In this document: positions 41,901 to 56,900 of the stretch, in pieces
Position numbering within the stretch: position 1 is the stretch's first letter
Layout: each line of letters begins with the position of its first letter
From: Chitinophaga pendula
GTDB taxonomy: Bacteria; Bacteroidota; Bacteroidia; Chitinophagales; Chitinophagaceae
Length of the DNA stretch: 64,000 bases
Reading direction: 5' to 3'
Assembly: GCF_020386615.1 (NCBI RefSeq)
Contig: NZ_CP077769.1
Location: forward strand, 2,728,001 to 2,792,000
The notes under the pieces: generated by a model
Databases searched by the model: none
What the model was told of the DNA's origin: nothing
The model's input: only the letters and a program-made list of their open reading frames with translations
Translations under genes and position numbers: made by a program

Positions 41901-44900
41901 TTCGCGTTGAGGTGGGTGGTATGCAGGCTAGGTACGAGCTGTCCATGCTGTAACTGTAATACTACTTTTGTAAGGCCTGCGATGCCGGCGGCAGCTTCCA
42001 GGTGGCCGATATTACTTTTTACAGCCCCCAGTGCGCAATACCCGGTAGCTGTTGTGTCTGGGGCGAAGGCTTGCGTCAGGCCAGTGACCTCTATCGGATC
42101 GCCCAGTAATGTACCTGTACCATGTGCTTCCACATAACTGACTGCCCGTGCATTGATTGCTGCTTTGTCCAATGCTTTGCGGATCAGTTCCCCCTGTGCA
42201 TTAGGGTTTGGTACGGTATAGCCATTGGTCTTACCTCCATGGTTAATGGCGGTACTTTTGATCACGGCATAGATATGATCTCCATCTGCTATTGCCTGTG
42301 ATAATCTTTTTAACAATACGGTGCCTACTCCTTCTCCCGGTACAAATCCGTCGGCGCCTTCACCGAAACTTTTGCAGGCACCTCCTGCTGACAGCATGCG
42401 TTGTGCGCTCAGGATCACATAGCTGGACGGGTGAACATAAAGATTAACGCCACCGGCGATAGCCAATTCGCATTCTCCTCTCAGCAGGTGTTCACAGGCT
42501 TCGTGTACGGCAGTCAATGAAGAAGAACACATGGTATCTATAGGCATACTGGGGCCTTGCAGATTGAACAAATAGGAAATACGATTGGCGACAGAACTAA
42601 AGGATGTGTGCGGATAGATAGCCTCCCCTTGTTGCCAGAATGCAGGTCCGTACAGTTCAAAGCCTGTTCTAGTGATACCGGCGAACACACCGACGTTGCG
42701 ATTGTGTCGTGTAGCCAGCAAATCCCTGGTGTAGCCGGCATCTTCCAGTACTTCCCAGCAGCTTTCAATAAAGAGGCGTTCCTGTGGATCCATGCTCCTG
42801 GCTTCTCTTGGAGATATGCCAAAAAATACCGGATCAAAGGCAGCGAAGTCATTTACGAAGCCGCCCCATTTGCTGTAGCTTTTGCCTTGGCGCGCCGCGG
42901 TATCCATATCTGCGAGATAAAAATCTGTCAGCGGCCACCTGTCGGCGGGTATTTCACTGATACAATCTTTACCCGCGCGAAGGTGCTGCCAGAATTCCTC
43001 GATATTATTCGCCTGCGGATATCTGCCGCTGATGCCAATAATAGCAATTGGTTCCTGCAGGGAGCCGGTAACAGGTAATGGCGGGCGTTCTGTTTTTGCT
43101 GTATCCGGACCAGTTGCCGGTTGTGCAATTGTTGTTGTCTGCAGGCCAGTCCAGGCGATACAGGCTTCGGAGAAGTTATTTATAAAGTACTCGTTGAGTG
43201 CCTGTAGTGTCTGGTATTCATAGAACAACGTTTTTGATATATCGCCGAATACCTGGCTCAATTGATGGTTTAGTTTGGTTATGATGATAGAATCGATGCC
43301 ATAACTTTCCAGTGGTTCCTGGCTATCGATACGGCTGGCATCCATTCTTACCTGCTCTCCGAATAATCGTTTCAGCGCCAGGAGCGTTTCCCTGGCCAAT
43401 ACTTCTGATGCGATACCGTTCTGCTTTTCTGCTACAGCAGGTATTTGCCGGGGAGCAGCTGTAGCTTTATCTTTTCCGGGCAGATCGCCGGACAGCACCA
43501 ATAATTGTGTAACCCGCTGTGCCAGGGCGATATACAGAGCCTGTAATCCGCTGGTAGTATCCAGTAGCCGGATGCCGGCAGCTTGTAATCCCGCACCGGT
43601 TGCTTCATTTATCTGCATACCTCCCTCCTTCCATAGCGGCCAGTTCACAGATACCGCGTGTCCATGACGTTTTCCTTGGGTTGTCAATGTATTCCGGTAC
43701 TGTATATAGGCATCCATAAAGGCATTAGCCGCGGCATAATCTCCCTGGCCGATATTACCCGCTACTGCTGCTACGGAAGAATAGGCGCAGAAGAAATCCA
43801 GTGGCAGCTGGCGGGTAGCTTCATCCAATATATGCAGACCCTGTACTTTTGATGCATATACTTCTTTCAGTTCTTCCGTTGTTTTATTGAGCAGATAGTT
43901 ATCCCGGATGATACCTGCGCTATGCACGATGCCATTGATATGGCCATAGTCAGCAATGATATCCCGGATGAGGGTATTGACAGCTATTTCGTCTGCAATG
44001 TCTGCCTGCCGATAGTTGATATTTATGCCTTTTGTCCGCAGCTGTTCCAGTGACTGTATCCTGGTGGCTGGTAGTTTACTTCTACCTGTCAGTATGATAG
44101 TGGCGGCTGGTGTCTTTACTGCAATGTCCTGTGCCAATATCCAACCCAGGCCACCGGCACCGCCTGTTATCAGGTATATTCCATCCGGTTTCCAGGGATG
44201 ATGAGGTACATGGGTAGTATCCACCGGCGTCCATTCCATTACGTAACGTATGCCCGCGTCATATAATACCACTTCATCTGCGGAGTGGCTATCATTGGTA
44301 AGCCATCCTGCGATGGTATCTGTTTCTTCCCACTGCCGCCATCCGATTACCTGTCCTGTAACGGAGGGATTTTCCAGTCTTGCGGTACGAAGCAACCCGG
44401 AGAGTGCCATATATAAAGCGGCAGCGTCATCTGCCGGCGTAAGTACCTGAATGAGCGTTTTTGTGGTTTGTCCGGCAGCGCATAATTGTTTCAGCCAATC
44501 TAACAGTTGGATAGAATATGCTGTGTAGCGATCGGTGATCGATGTTTGTTCTGTATGTAACGTAATGACGGTTACATCGGGTAACGCTTTGGCTAGTCCT
44601 GTATTGCTATCGGGTACGGGATTGCACAACAGCAAATATTTGCGCGTATAGTGAGCTGTTCCTGTTGCCTGGACAGGTTTCTGTACCGGCTGGAACAAAT
44701 GCACCTTGTTAAGCAGTGCAGTAGCGGTAATGTTAGCGGTCAGCGGTTGGGTAAGCAGTTTTTCTCCATCCAGCCAGTAACGTTCTTTCGCAAATTTATA
44801 CCCAGGCAGACTTATTCTTTCCGGCGGTAGCCCTTGATAGATCGTGTTCCAATCTACCTGAACGCCTTTTACCCAGGCTTCTGCCAGCTTATGCCATTTA

Positions 44901-47900
44901 CCCTGTTGTATCCAATTGGTGATGGTTTGCTGAAGTTCCTCTCCAGCGAATATACTGAGGGCTTCTTTGTTCGATCTTACCCCTCCTGTATAGAGATGTT
45001 CGATAATGGTCTGACCAGACAGGAACTGTTCCAACCCCTGTTTAAGTTCGGACAGTGAAGAGACGGTCAGGGCCAGTCTTTCTTCCATTGCTTCCCTGCC
45101 TGTCTGCAAGGTGAAGGCAATAGCCGGTAGGTCTTTATCTGAAAGAGCGGTGTAGGACAACCAATTGTACCATCCATTTACCATTTCCTTCAGTCGCTCT
45201 TTATTTTTTGCAGACAGTACTATTATAACCGGTGCAGCATTCGTCACTGCTGTTTCCCGTATGCGGCCGGCATATTCTTCTATGATCAGATGAGCGTTAG
45301 CGCCGCCAGCGCCAAAGGAGGAAATACCTGCGATGCGCGGGAATGTGCTGATTACCCCATTCACCATAGTCTCCGGGCGGCGCCATTCCTGTAATGACTG
45401 TTGCAAGACGAAAGGTGATGCGGACAGCTCGAGATTAGGATTGGGGGTTGTTGCATGTAGTGTAGGAACTAGCACTCCATGTTGTAATTGTAGTACTACT
45501 TTGGTGAGGCCAGCGATGCCCGCAGCAGATTCCAGGTGGCCGATATTACTTTTTACAGATCCTAAAGCGCAATATTCTTTTTCGCCGGTATCTTTTACGA
45601 ATGCCTGTGTTAGTGCGGTAATCTCCACCGGATCTCCTAATGCGGTGCCTGTTCCATGTGCTTCGATATAGCTGATACTCCGGGCATGGATACCTGCTTT
45701 ATCCATAGTATGCCTGATCAGTTCTGCCTGTGCAGCCGGGTTGGGAACGGTGTATCCATTTGTTTTACCACCATGATTAATACTACTGCTGCGAATGACA
45801 GCGTAGATGTGGTCTCCATCTGCTTCTGCCTGTGAAAGCCTTTTCAGCAGTACGGTACCTACGCCTTCTCCCGGAACAAAACCATCACCACCGGCACCGA
45901 AGCTGCGGCATTCATTACCAGCAGACAACATGAACTGTGCAGAAAGCCCTATATAGCTTGCCGGATGTACATAGAGGTTTACGCCACCGGCAATGGCCAT
46001 TTCACAATCTCCACGTCTTATATATTCACACGCTTCGTGTATGGCGGTAAGCGAGGAGGAGCACATTGTATCAATCGGCATACTTGGGCCTTGCAGGTTC
46101 AGCAGATAAGATATACGGTTGGCCACGGAGCTGAAAGACGTATGTGGGGCAAGTTTTGATCCCTGCTGCCATAACAGAGGTCCATAGAGGTCGAATCCTG
46201 TTTTGGTGATCCCTGCAAAAACGCCTACTCTACGTTGATGACGGGAAGACAGTAGTTCTTTAGTATAGCCAGCATCCTCCAATACCAACCAGCAACTCTC
46301 GAGGAATAATCTTTCCTGCGGGTCCATATTGATGGCTTCCAGCGGTGAGATGTTAAAGAACAAGGGATCAAAGGCTGCAAAGTCATTCAGGAATCCACCC
46401 CATTTACTGTAGCTCTTACCCTCTTCCACTGCCTTTTGCTGATCGGGCTGGTAGAAGCCATCCAGGGACCATCTTTCATTGGGTATTTCCGTAATACAAT
46501 CTTTACCAGCTTTGAGATTTTCCCAATATTGCTGCAGGTTGTCTGCCTGCGGATACCGGCCGTGCAGCCCGATGATAGCAATGGGATCGTGTTGGAATGC
46601 AAGCGTATTCGCTACTGTCTGGGATATTGTTTTTTTGATCCTTTGGGGGCTTTTATAGGCGGTACGTTGTTGCAGCGGGATTGCTTTTGCAGTAACCGGA
46701 GGTGTATTTGTTGTTCCCCCTATCCAGTTAATACAGGCTTCTTCGTAATGAGCTATAAAGTAGGTAGCCAATGCGGATAATGTCTGGTATTCGAAGAACA
46801 ATGTTTTGGAAATACTACCGAACACGGTTACCAGTTCCTGGTTGAGGTTGGTGATCAAGATAGAATCGATCCCATAGTTCTCCAGCGCCTCATCTACTTC
46901 TATCCTGGCAGGGTCCAGTTTTGCATGTTTGCCCAGGAGCTGTTTTAGCCGAAGTAGTATTTTTTCCTTTAGTATATCGGGGGTGATATTATTGATCGTA
47001 TTTGTTGTATGGATAACCCGGGGCTGGGCTACAGGTGGTTGTTTTTCTACGCGGGAGGCTGGCAGCACCATTACCTGGGATTCATTGGAAGAGAGTGCGC
47101 GGTAACAAGCGGCAATACCCGCTGCGGTATCCAATGTATTGAATCCCCGTTGTTGTAATTGAGCTGCTGTAGCGGCATCTACCTGCATACCGCCGGATGT
47201 CCAGAGGGGCCAGTTGATGGAGATGGTATGTCCTTTACGGCTGCCTTGCTTCACCCTTTCGTTCCTGTAATGGCTGAAGGCATCCATGAAAGCATTCCCG
47301 GCGGCGTAGTCAGCCTGGCCTTCATTTCCGGCAGCGCCAGCTACAGATGAGAAACATATAAAGTGATCAAGGGGTAACGACTGTGTTGCCTGATCTAGCT
47401 GCCAAATGCCAGCTACTTTAGGTAGCAGTACCTGTGTGAATTCCGTGGCCGATTTACGAATAATGAAATTGTCATGGATCCATCCAGCGCTGTGGATCAC
47501 ACCATTCAACGTACGATGATTGTTGACGATACGGGTGATCAACTCATCCAAGCCTTTTCTATCTGTTACATCTACCCGCTCATAGATAACACCCGCACCT
47601 TTATTTTTAAGCAGGTCCAGTATTGCCTGTTTGTCTGCCGACAGTTCGCTTCTGCCGGTAAGGATCAATGTTACTTTTCCGTTGGTAGCGTTCGTGATAT
47701 GCTGAGCGAACAGCAATCCCAATCCTCCTATACCTCCGGTGATGAGATAGACGCCACCCTGTCTCCAAGGCTGAATGGCCTCCGTAACCGGCAATGGTGA
47801 CCACTGCAGTACGGACCTGCGAAGCTGCCGGTCGTATCTGATGAGGGTATCGCTGGTACTTGCATTATCCTGTATGCAGGATTTTAATGCCTCCAATGTT

Positions 47901-50900
47901 ATACCGGCAGGTATTGTGATCACTTGTCCGTTTAAGCGGGGATTTTCTTTTTGTGCGGTCTGTAGTATAGCCGCCAGTCCTTGATATAGCAGACTGCTTT
48001 CGTCATCATTGACCAATACCTGTATCCTGATCTTTTCACTGCCTTTATCCAGTAGGAGGTGTTGCACCAGATTGAACAACGCGAGCGCATGTTTGCTGTA
48101 GGAGGCTGCTTTATCTGCTTCGCCCTCGTCTTTCCAGTTCCGTATCCCGGCAATATTGCTTAGTGTGTTACGTATGTATGTAGTTTCTTCCTCTGTTCTT
48201 TCGCAACAGATGACCCAGTGCGCGCCGGTTGCTGCGGCTTTATCCGCGGGCACTTCTTTCGTCACCCATTCAGGACGCAATAATACGGGGGTACCGTGAT
48301 TTTCCGTATGCGTGTTCCATTGTAGCTGACCGAACCGCGCATAAGGAGAGCCGTTATCGTTATATAATATAATCTCCAGTAAGGTGTTGCCGGTCTGCTG
48401 TGGGTCCAGGGATATTGATACCCGGCTGTTTTCCGGTATGCTGTCAAATATTTCCAGTTGTGCCAGATAAGTAGGTATACCCGACAGCCCAGTTGTATTG
48501 CTGATCAACTTCTGTAGTCCGAGGAGAAGTGAAGGGGGCAGTGTGATGTTCTCATTTTTGTTGTCAGTGACCGATATAGCAGGTAAGTTTTCAACTTGTA
48601 CCGATGGGACGGAGTTTGATATCCTTTGTTCACTATACCCGCTACCCTCACAATAGACTACTGCAGCTCCTTCGCTATCAAGGCTGTATACTTCGAATTG
48701 CATTTCTTCTTCCTGCGGATATATATTCACATGTAATGTCAGGTCACTAACCGCGTCGATCGCTGCCGGCCAGCTGATGTTCTGCAACACGATGGTTTGC
48801 CCGCCTGCCTTTTTGGCCTGTCTGATCGCAGCGATGGCCATTTCCAGGCAACACAATGCAGCTGCAGATTCGTATTGACCGATGGATGCGAAGTGACTGC
48901 TAAAGCGGAGGCCGTTGATATCTGAGGTATTGTGATGTAACAATGGGTGTATCATTCCGGTATTGTTAGTACCGGATGTTGATTGACCACTGTCACTGAT
49001 CCAGTAGCGTTCACGTGCAAACGGATAAGTTGGAACGGAGATACGTGCGGGCGGAGTTGCGTTATACAACGATTCCCAGGTAATATCCATGCCTTTGCTC
49101 CAGAGTTCGGCTACTTTCCGGATCTTTTTCTTTTGTATCCAGGTGTGTACCAGTGATGTTACATCTTCATCTCCTTCCAGTACGGTTACACCATCACGAC
49201 CTTTTTTAGCCTGACCACCCAGCCATCCTCCTCCAGGTTTATTTGCGAGGAAGTTATCCAGTGCAAGCAGCAGTTTCTCTCTATTGTCGGCGATAATGGC
49301 CAGGCGGCTGCTCATGGCATCTCTGCCGGTTTGTAAGGTGAATGCCAGTGCCGGTAAGTGTAGCGTTTGTTCTTTATCCAGGTAAGCTCTTAGGACGGAG
49401 GCATAGGCCTGTAGTCTTTCGTCGTTACGAGCGGATAATAAAAAGAGGGATGACAGGGGTGTTACCTGTGTTGTTACGGGTGGCGTTTGTTGTGGATATT
49501 CCTCCAGTACCAGGTGAGCATTGGTACCGCTGAAACCAAAGGAGCTGATGGCAGCCCGACGAGGTATGTTCGCCGCTGTCTGCCATGGGCGCAGGTTGGT
49601 ATTAATGTAGAAGGGGCTTGCGGAGAGGTCAATATGTTCATTAAGTGTTTCAAAATTGATCGTTGGCGGCAGTTCTTTATGTTGCATTGCCAGGAGCACT
49701 TTGATGACGCTGGCAGCGCCAGCGGCCGTCAGCAGGTGGCCGATATTGCTTTTTACAGAGCCGAGGGCGCAATAGCCCTGCTGATCTGTGAAATGTCTGA
49801 AAGCGGTGGTCAGTGCTTCTACTTCTATGGGATCTCCCAATTTGGTAGCGGTACCATGTGATTCTACCATAGTAATGGTAGCCGGGTCTATGCCAAATCT
49901 GCTATATACTTCCTGTTCGAGTGCTATCTGGGATTTTACGCTCGGGGCGGTAATACCATTTGTTTTACCATCCTGGTTGATTCCCCATCCGCGGATGGTG
50001 CCGTAGATACGGTCGCCATCCCGTTCGGCTTCACTTAATCTCTTTAATAGTAGTACTCCTACCCCTTCGCCCGGTACGAATCCGTCGGCGCGGCCATCGA
50101 AAGTATAACATCTACCGGTAGGTGATAACATCCCTGCTTTGCTGGTCAGGATATGCATATAGGGACCTGCCATTACGCATACGCCTCCTGCCAGTGTCAG
50201 GTCGCTACGATGGAGCAGCAGGCTGTCGCAGGCTTCTGCGATGGCTACCAAGGCTGATGAACAAGCTGTTTCGATAGCCAGGCAGGGGCCTTTAAGGTTC
50301 AGCAGATAAGATATACGCGCGCTTAGTATAGAGGTAGCACCACCTGTCAATCCCTGTGCACTCAGGCTGTTATCTACCGTAAACCCTTGTCCGTAGTCGC
50401 CGGTGGCGCAACCTACGAAAACGCCTGTACGGGTACCGGACAATGCACCGGGGCGTATACCGGCATCTTCTACACAGCGCCAACAATTCTCGAGGAATAA
50501 CCGTTGTTGCGGGTCCATTAATTCTGCTTCGGCCGGTGAAATGTTGAAGAACAGCGGATCGAATTTATCTGCATCTTCCAGTACGCCCATCCATTTGCTG
50601 TTACTTTTTCCCGCTGCGTTGGGGTCTGCATCATAGAAGTGGTCTAAGGGCCATCTTTCTGCCGGTACTTCGGAGATACAGTTGTTGCCTGCGCGGAGGT
50701 TTTCCCAGTAGGCGGACAGATTTTCAGATTTGGGAAATTGTCCGCTGATACCGATGATAGCAATGGATTCATTTTCTGCTACGGCAGGTGCTGTTGGAAA
50801 TTTAACTGGTATGGGCAATGGAGCCGGGCGCTGGCGTTGTTTACCCTGCTCCCGCAGACTTGCCAGCAGGCGGTCTGTATGGTCTTCCATTTGAGTAGCT

Positions 50901-53900
50901 CTATGGCTGATAACGACCTTGCCGATGTGGTCTCCTTTATCTACGAAGTGTAAGGCATCTTTTATCTGGTGTAGCGGATAGACCCTTGACAATATGGGTA
51001 CAATCTGTCCGGATGCCAGCATATCGCTCATAATATCCAGGGTGCTGCGTCCTGCGAAACCATGCTGGTAACTCAGCTGCCGAAGGTCGATGCTATAGAT
51101 GACCTGGTTCTGCAGCAGACGGGACAGATCCAGTTTGGGGCTGGTTTTGAGGCCATGTACGGCCAGTTCGAGGTATCGTCCTCCTGCGCCCAGGCTATTT
51201 AATCCTTTCTGGATATTATCGCCGGACAGCATATTCAATACGACATCTACTCCGCGATCTGCTGTCAGCTGGCGGATCTGCCTGTCGAAATCTTCTTTAT
51301 AGTTCAGGGCATGTTTTACACCTAACTGGCGGAGCAGGTCTAACTTGTGTGTGCGGCTAGAGCTGGCAAATATCTCGCAACCTTTCAGCTGCGCCAGTTG
51401 CAATGCTACAAGTCCGCATCCACCGGTGGCAGTATGTATCAATACTTTTTCGCCCAGTTGCAATTTGCCCAGTTCGTAGGCATAGTATACGGTTCCGAAT
51501 ACGACGGGCAGGCTACATACTTCTTCAAAGGAGATATTCGAAGGTTTGATAGCGACATTGGTAGCCGGTACATTTACATAAGCGGCATGTCCTCCCAGTT
51601 GTGCGCCGGCGAGTGCTACTACTTCATCTCCCGGTTGTAGTCCCTGTACTCCTGCACCAACCTGGGCAATAATGCCTGACATTTCAAAACCAGGAACAAA
51701 CGGGTAGGCTGGAATTGTGGGATATAATCCTCTGACGCACATAGTATCCGGGAAGTTAATCGCTGAAGCCATGACCTTTATCTTCACTTCTCCCGGCGCC
51801 GGGGCAGGAACATCCCAATGTTGCCAGGTAAGCTCATCTAGTCCCAATACGGTATTAATGACCAGCCCATAATGATCTGCGGGAGGTGGCACGTTTGATG
51901 GGGCAGGTGTGGTAGCAGGAGGTATTTTTTCGGGTACTGGCGCTGTTGTTCTCATTGTCAACGGTGCAGCGACCACCTGTTTTTCGGGTATGGCGGCTGG
52001 TGCTGCCGGTGCGTTTCTGATCGCTTCACGGGCCAGGGCATCTCCCAGGTAGGCAGTGAATTCCCTTATAGTTGGATAGTCATATACTCTTGTAGCCGGA
52101 ATCGTGATCCCAAATAATTTATTGATGGCTCTTATCCATTCTACCCCCACGATAGAGTCCAAACCCATTTCGATGAAATTTTTATCCGGATCAATTTCAT
52201 CTGCAGCTACGTATAATACTTCTGCGAGGCTGGCTGTCAATTCGGTGGCGATAGTTTCCAGCGGAATATCTATAGCGGGGCCCGAAGGTGTATTTACCGG
52301 TTGGCTGATAGCTGTTGATGTTAACTCCGGCGTTTCCACCATCACTGGTACAGAAACCGGCGCCGGTGTATCGGCTACAGCAGATCTACCAGCCTGTTGC
52401 TGTATCATATCACCTAACATGGCGGTAAACTCGCGTATGGTAGGGTAGTCGTATACGCGTGTAGCCGGCAGGCTAACGCCATATTGTTTGTTAATAACGC
52501 GTATCCATTCTACGCCAACGATGGAATCCAATCCCATTTCGATGAAGTTCCTGTTGCGCTCAATATCCTCGAAGGGCAGGTACAATACTTCGGCCAAACT
52601 TGCAGCCAGTTCCTCTTCCAATTGTTCGATGCTAATGGCCGGTGTTGCTACTGTATAAGCTGTGGTTACCGGCGTGGGCGCCTGAACGGGCGTTACGGGC
52701 GCTGCGACAGCTTCTACTGCTTCCACAGGGGGGTGAGTGACCGGCAATTCGGGTATTACATCGGATAACGACCGAAGTGCAATTCCAGCAGGCTTTTGAG
52801 TGGTTAGTTCTTCTTTAATCACTGGGGTTGGGGCTTTTATGGTGATGGATGCGGTCGTTGGCGCGGTTGTTTTACTATTGGGCCAGTAATGTTCGCGGCT
52901 GAAGGGATAGCCAGGCAGGTGTAAGATCGACGGTTTTTCGGTTCCGTATATCTGCTCCCAGGCTATGTCATGACCTTGCCCATAATAGGAGGCCAGTTCC
53001 TGCAATCTTGCTAGATATGCTGCCGGTGTATTTTCCACCGCCTGATATTGGGAGAGCAATTGCGCTATATGTTGCCGTGTGGCCTGTTCTGTCTGGAAGG
53101 AAGCCGGCACTATTGATTTCAGGAGGCTAGTGTTTTCTTCTTCAGACAGGTAGTTGCGTAATATTCTTATGACGGTGCGCAGATCTTGTGCTACAAAGGC
53201 TATTCTATATCTGAAATGTACTCTTCCGGTTTGCAAAGTGTAAGCCAGGGATGACAGCTCTTTTTCTTCTATGCGACCGGATTCCAGGAATGTCAGCAGC
53301 TCCTGGGCACGTCCTGACAAGGCTTTTTCAGTTTTGGCGGATAATACTATCAGACAAGCAGGTAATGCCGGTGCTGCTGCTGCCGGCATTTCAAAACTTT
53401 CGACCACCATATGGGCGTTTGAGCCACTCATGCCGAATGCGCTGACAGCACCCGTCCTTACTTGTCCTTTGACGGCTTTCCATGGTTTTGCTGCTTTGTT
53501 AACGTAGAAGCGGCTGTTTGTCCAGTCGATATAATCGCTTTCCTGTTCACAATGCAGGCTGGGAGGTATCACTTCGTGGCGTAGCGACTGAACGAGACTG
53601 ATCAGGCTTACCAACCCAGATGCAGCGAAGCTATGTCCAAAATTGCTTTTGGTGGAAGTCAGTGCACAATATTGCCGTTTGTCGGTGTATTTGCTGAATG
53701 CTTCATCCAGGGCTTGTATTTCCACAGGATCTCCCAGGCGTGTGGCGGTGCCGTGTGTTACGATATAATCTATATTTTCCGGATCTATCTTATACTGATC
53801 ATATACCGACTGTAGCAGTGTTGCCTGTGCGGCGCCATTGGGAGCTGTTATGCCGTTACTTTTTCCATCATAGTTGATACCGCTGCCTTTTATCACGGCA

Positions 53901-56900
53901 TGTATGGCATCTCCATCTGCGAGGGCGCGGGATAGTCGTTTCAGGACTACTACTGTTATTGCTTCTCCAGGCACCATGCCATTGGCCCTTTTATCGAATG
54001 CGAAACATTTACCATCTGCGGAGAGCATACCCGCCTGTCCCATTCCTACCAGTCCTTCGGGTGTTAGCATCAAGTTGACGCCGGCGGCCAGGGCGGTATC
54101 ACATTCATTATTTCTTAAGCTCAGGCAAGCCTGATGGGCAGCTATTAATCCGGATGAGCAAGCCGTATTGATCGCCATTACGGGGCCACTGAAGTTTAGG
54201 AAATAGGCGAGCCGGGCTGCCAGTATACCATTGTGATTAGCGGTGACACTGCCGGCTTCTTTTGCCACCAGTGCATAGTCTCCTTCCTCCACTCCTACGT
54301 ACATGCCTATGCGTCCGGTCTTCATCTTCTGCGTACCATAACCTGCATCTTCCAATGCATTCCATGCTTCCTGCAACAACAACCGCTGGCGGGGATCTAT
54401 GCTGATCGCTTCCCTAGGTGATATTTCAAAGAAGGCAGGATCGAACTCCCTTACACCTGGCAGGGAGCCACACCATTTACTATTGGTTTTACTGGGATCT
54501 TCTATCGGATCGCCAAAGTACTGCCGCCAATTAAACCTGTCGGAGGGGATCTCTGTCACAGCATCTATACCAGCCGCCAGTATCTGCCACAGTTCATCTA
54601 CGCTACGTGCCTGTGGAAACCTGCCACTCATACCGATGATAGCAATCGGCTCCTGCAGCTGGTCTACTACGCCGGCACCATTAAGGGTGTCAGGTATCGC
54701 CCTGTTGCCCGCATCAGGTTTTGCGACAGGTACGGAGATCTTTTCCTCGTTTCGTTTGTAGAACAATTGAAGCGTATCGGCATGTTGCGTGTTATAGTAA
54801 TCTGTTAGTTGCCCGATCGTCGAATAGCGGAAGAACAATGCAGGTGTTATTTCCAATTGGTAGTGGGTAGACAATGCTTTGGCCAGTGCTCCTAAGCTGA
54901 TAGAATCAAACCCGAAGTCGGCCAGGTTATCCTGCGGATACAGTCGATCTTCGGGGATATTAAGTAGCTGGCTGATATATTTTTTTATATCCTGCATGAC
55001 CTGTGTGTACAGATCTTGCGGCGTAGTGTCTGTTGCCGGGATGGGGGTGGCAGGGGGTGGCTGAATGCCGGCGAGGGTCAATAACCGGGAGGGCTGTCCG
55101 GAGAGGACAAAGAAATCGGACCCTTGCTGTGCCAGCAGCTGATCGAATAAGGAGAGGCCTTCACCGTGTTGTAAGAGGCGTTGGCCGCTACTCTTCAGAT
55201 ATAACTTTTTATTGTCCTGATTATCGAAATTCATTCCACCATCCTCCCATAGCGGCCAGCTAATCGTAACGGATCTTCCCGGCTTATTTTGCCGGGTACG
55301 GTATTGCGCATACGCCGTCAGGAAGCTATTGGCCACCGCATAATCACAAGCGCCAAAATCGCCTAATCTGGAAGCGATGGATCCATAATATGCCACAAAA
55401 TCCAGTTGTCTGCCTGCCAGTACATCGTCCAGCACTAATGCTCCTTTGATCTTCGGCGCTAATATCTGTTCGATATCTTCCCGGGATTTGCCGGGCAGTG
55501 CTGTCTTGCCAGCGATGCCAGCGGTGTGGATGACTCCATCCAAGCTATTGTAGCGTTGATAGATGGCGGCAATCGCCTGTTTCATGGCCACTGCCTCTGT
55601 TATGTCTGCCTGCAGGTAAGTGGCATTTCCACCAGCGGTATCCAGTGCAGCTATAATCGCTGTGATGTGTTCATCAGCCGGCCTTCTGCCTGTCAATATA
55701 ATATTTGCTTTATACCGATGGCTAATATAGTTTGCGAGCTGTTGTGCCAACTTACCGCTGCCACCGGTGATCAGGTAGGTTCCTCCTAGTTTGAGCAGTG
55801 TATTATTGCCGGTGATTGTTTGTTGTTCCAGGTGCGCCACATGTCTTTGTCCGCTATAGTAAACCGCTGTTGCTTTCTGCGTACTCAACAGTTCCTGTGC
55901 TATGCGCGACCAATCTTCGGAACCGATCACACTATCGGTTGCCAACCGAACTGTTTGTACGCTGGTTACGGGCAGGAGTGCTGTTACAGACGGCGGCAGT
56001 CCTCTCCAGGCATCGATATAACATGCTTCCAGGGAGGAAGAAAGCCCTTTACCAGCCAATAAGACCTTGGCAGGCGACTGTTGCAGTGTGAGCAAGCCCT
56101 GTAACAGGAAGGTAATATCATAGTAATGATCGGCAGCGGTGCTTTCTTCCAGGCTCCAGGCATACAATACGGCATCTATATGCCCATGATCTTTTACGAC
56201 ATGTTGCAAAGCGGACAGATAGGTATCAGCATCTGTTCGCTGGATGCTGTACTGTTGTGCGCTATGCCGTTGATATCCCATGCCCTGTGCAATAAATATC
56301 ACTTTTGTATCTGGCGTCAGCGGCTGTAGTATGCCAGTCAGCTCCTGGCGATTGCGGGCTGCTGTGATAAAGCAGACTAAAGTTTTGTATGTCTGCGCAG
56401 GTCCTTCCGGCAATGATACTTGTTGTTCCTTTTCACTAAATACCAGTACTTCTGTTCCGGATATTTTTTCGTCCTTCTGGGATGAGCCTGCGACGAAAGG
56501 CGTCTTTAGTGCTTTGGCGGTATCCAGCCAATATATTTCCCTCGCAAATGGGTAGGTTGGTAAACTGATACGTACCGGTAATGTCTCCTGATATAAGGAG
56601 GTCCAGTCCAGCTCCCAACCATTTGCCCAGAGGCTGGCGATCTTTTCATAATGTTTATCTCTGATCCAGCTGGCTAACCATTGTTGTGTTTCTTCACCGG
56701 CAAAAGCTATTCCCATTTCCTTCCGGTTGCGGCTATTACCGGTATATGTACCGGCTACCTCTTTTTGTCCTGCCAGTATCTCTTTCAATCGTTGCTGCAA
56801 TCCGGTCAGGGAGTTTACTACCAACGCCAACCGTTCTTCCATCGGTTCCCGGCCAGTCTGCAAGGTATATGCTATGGCATGCAGGTCATTCTCCTGGTAA

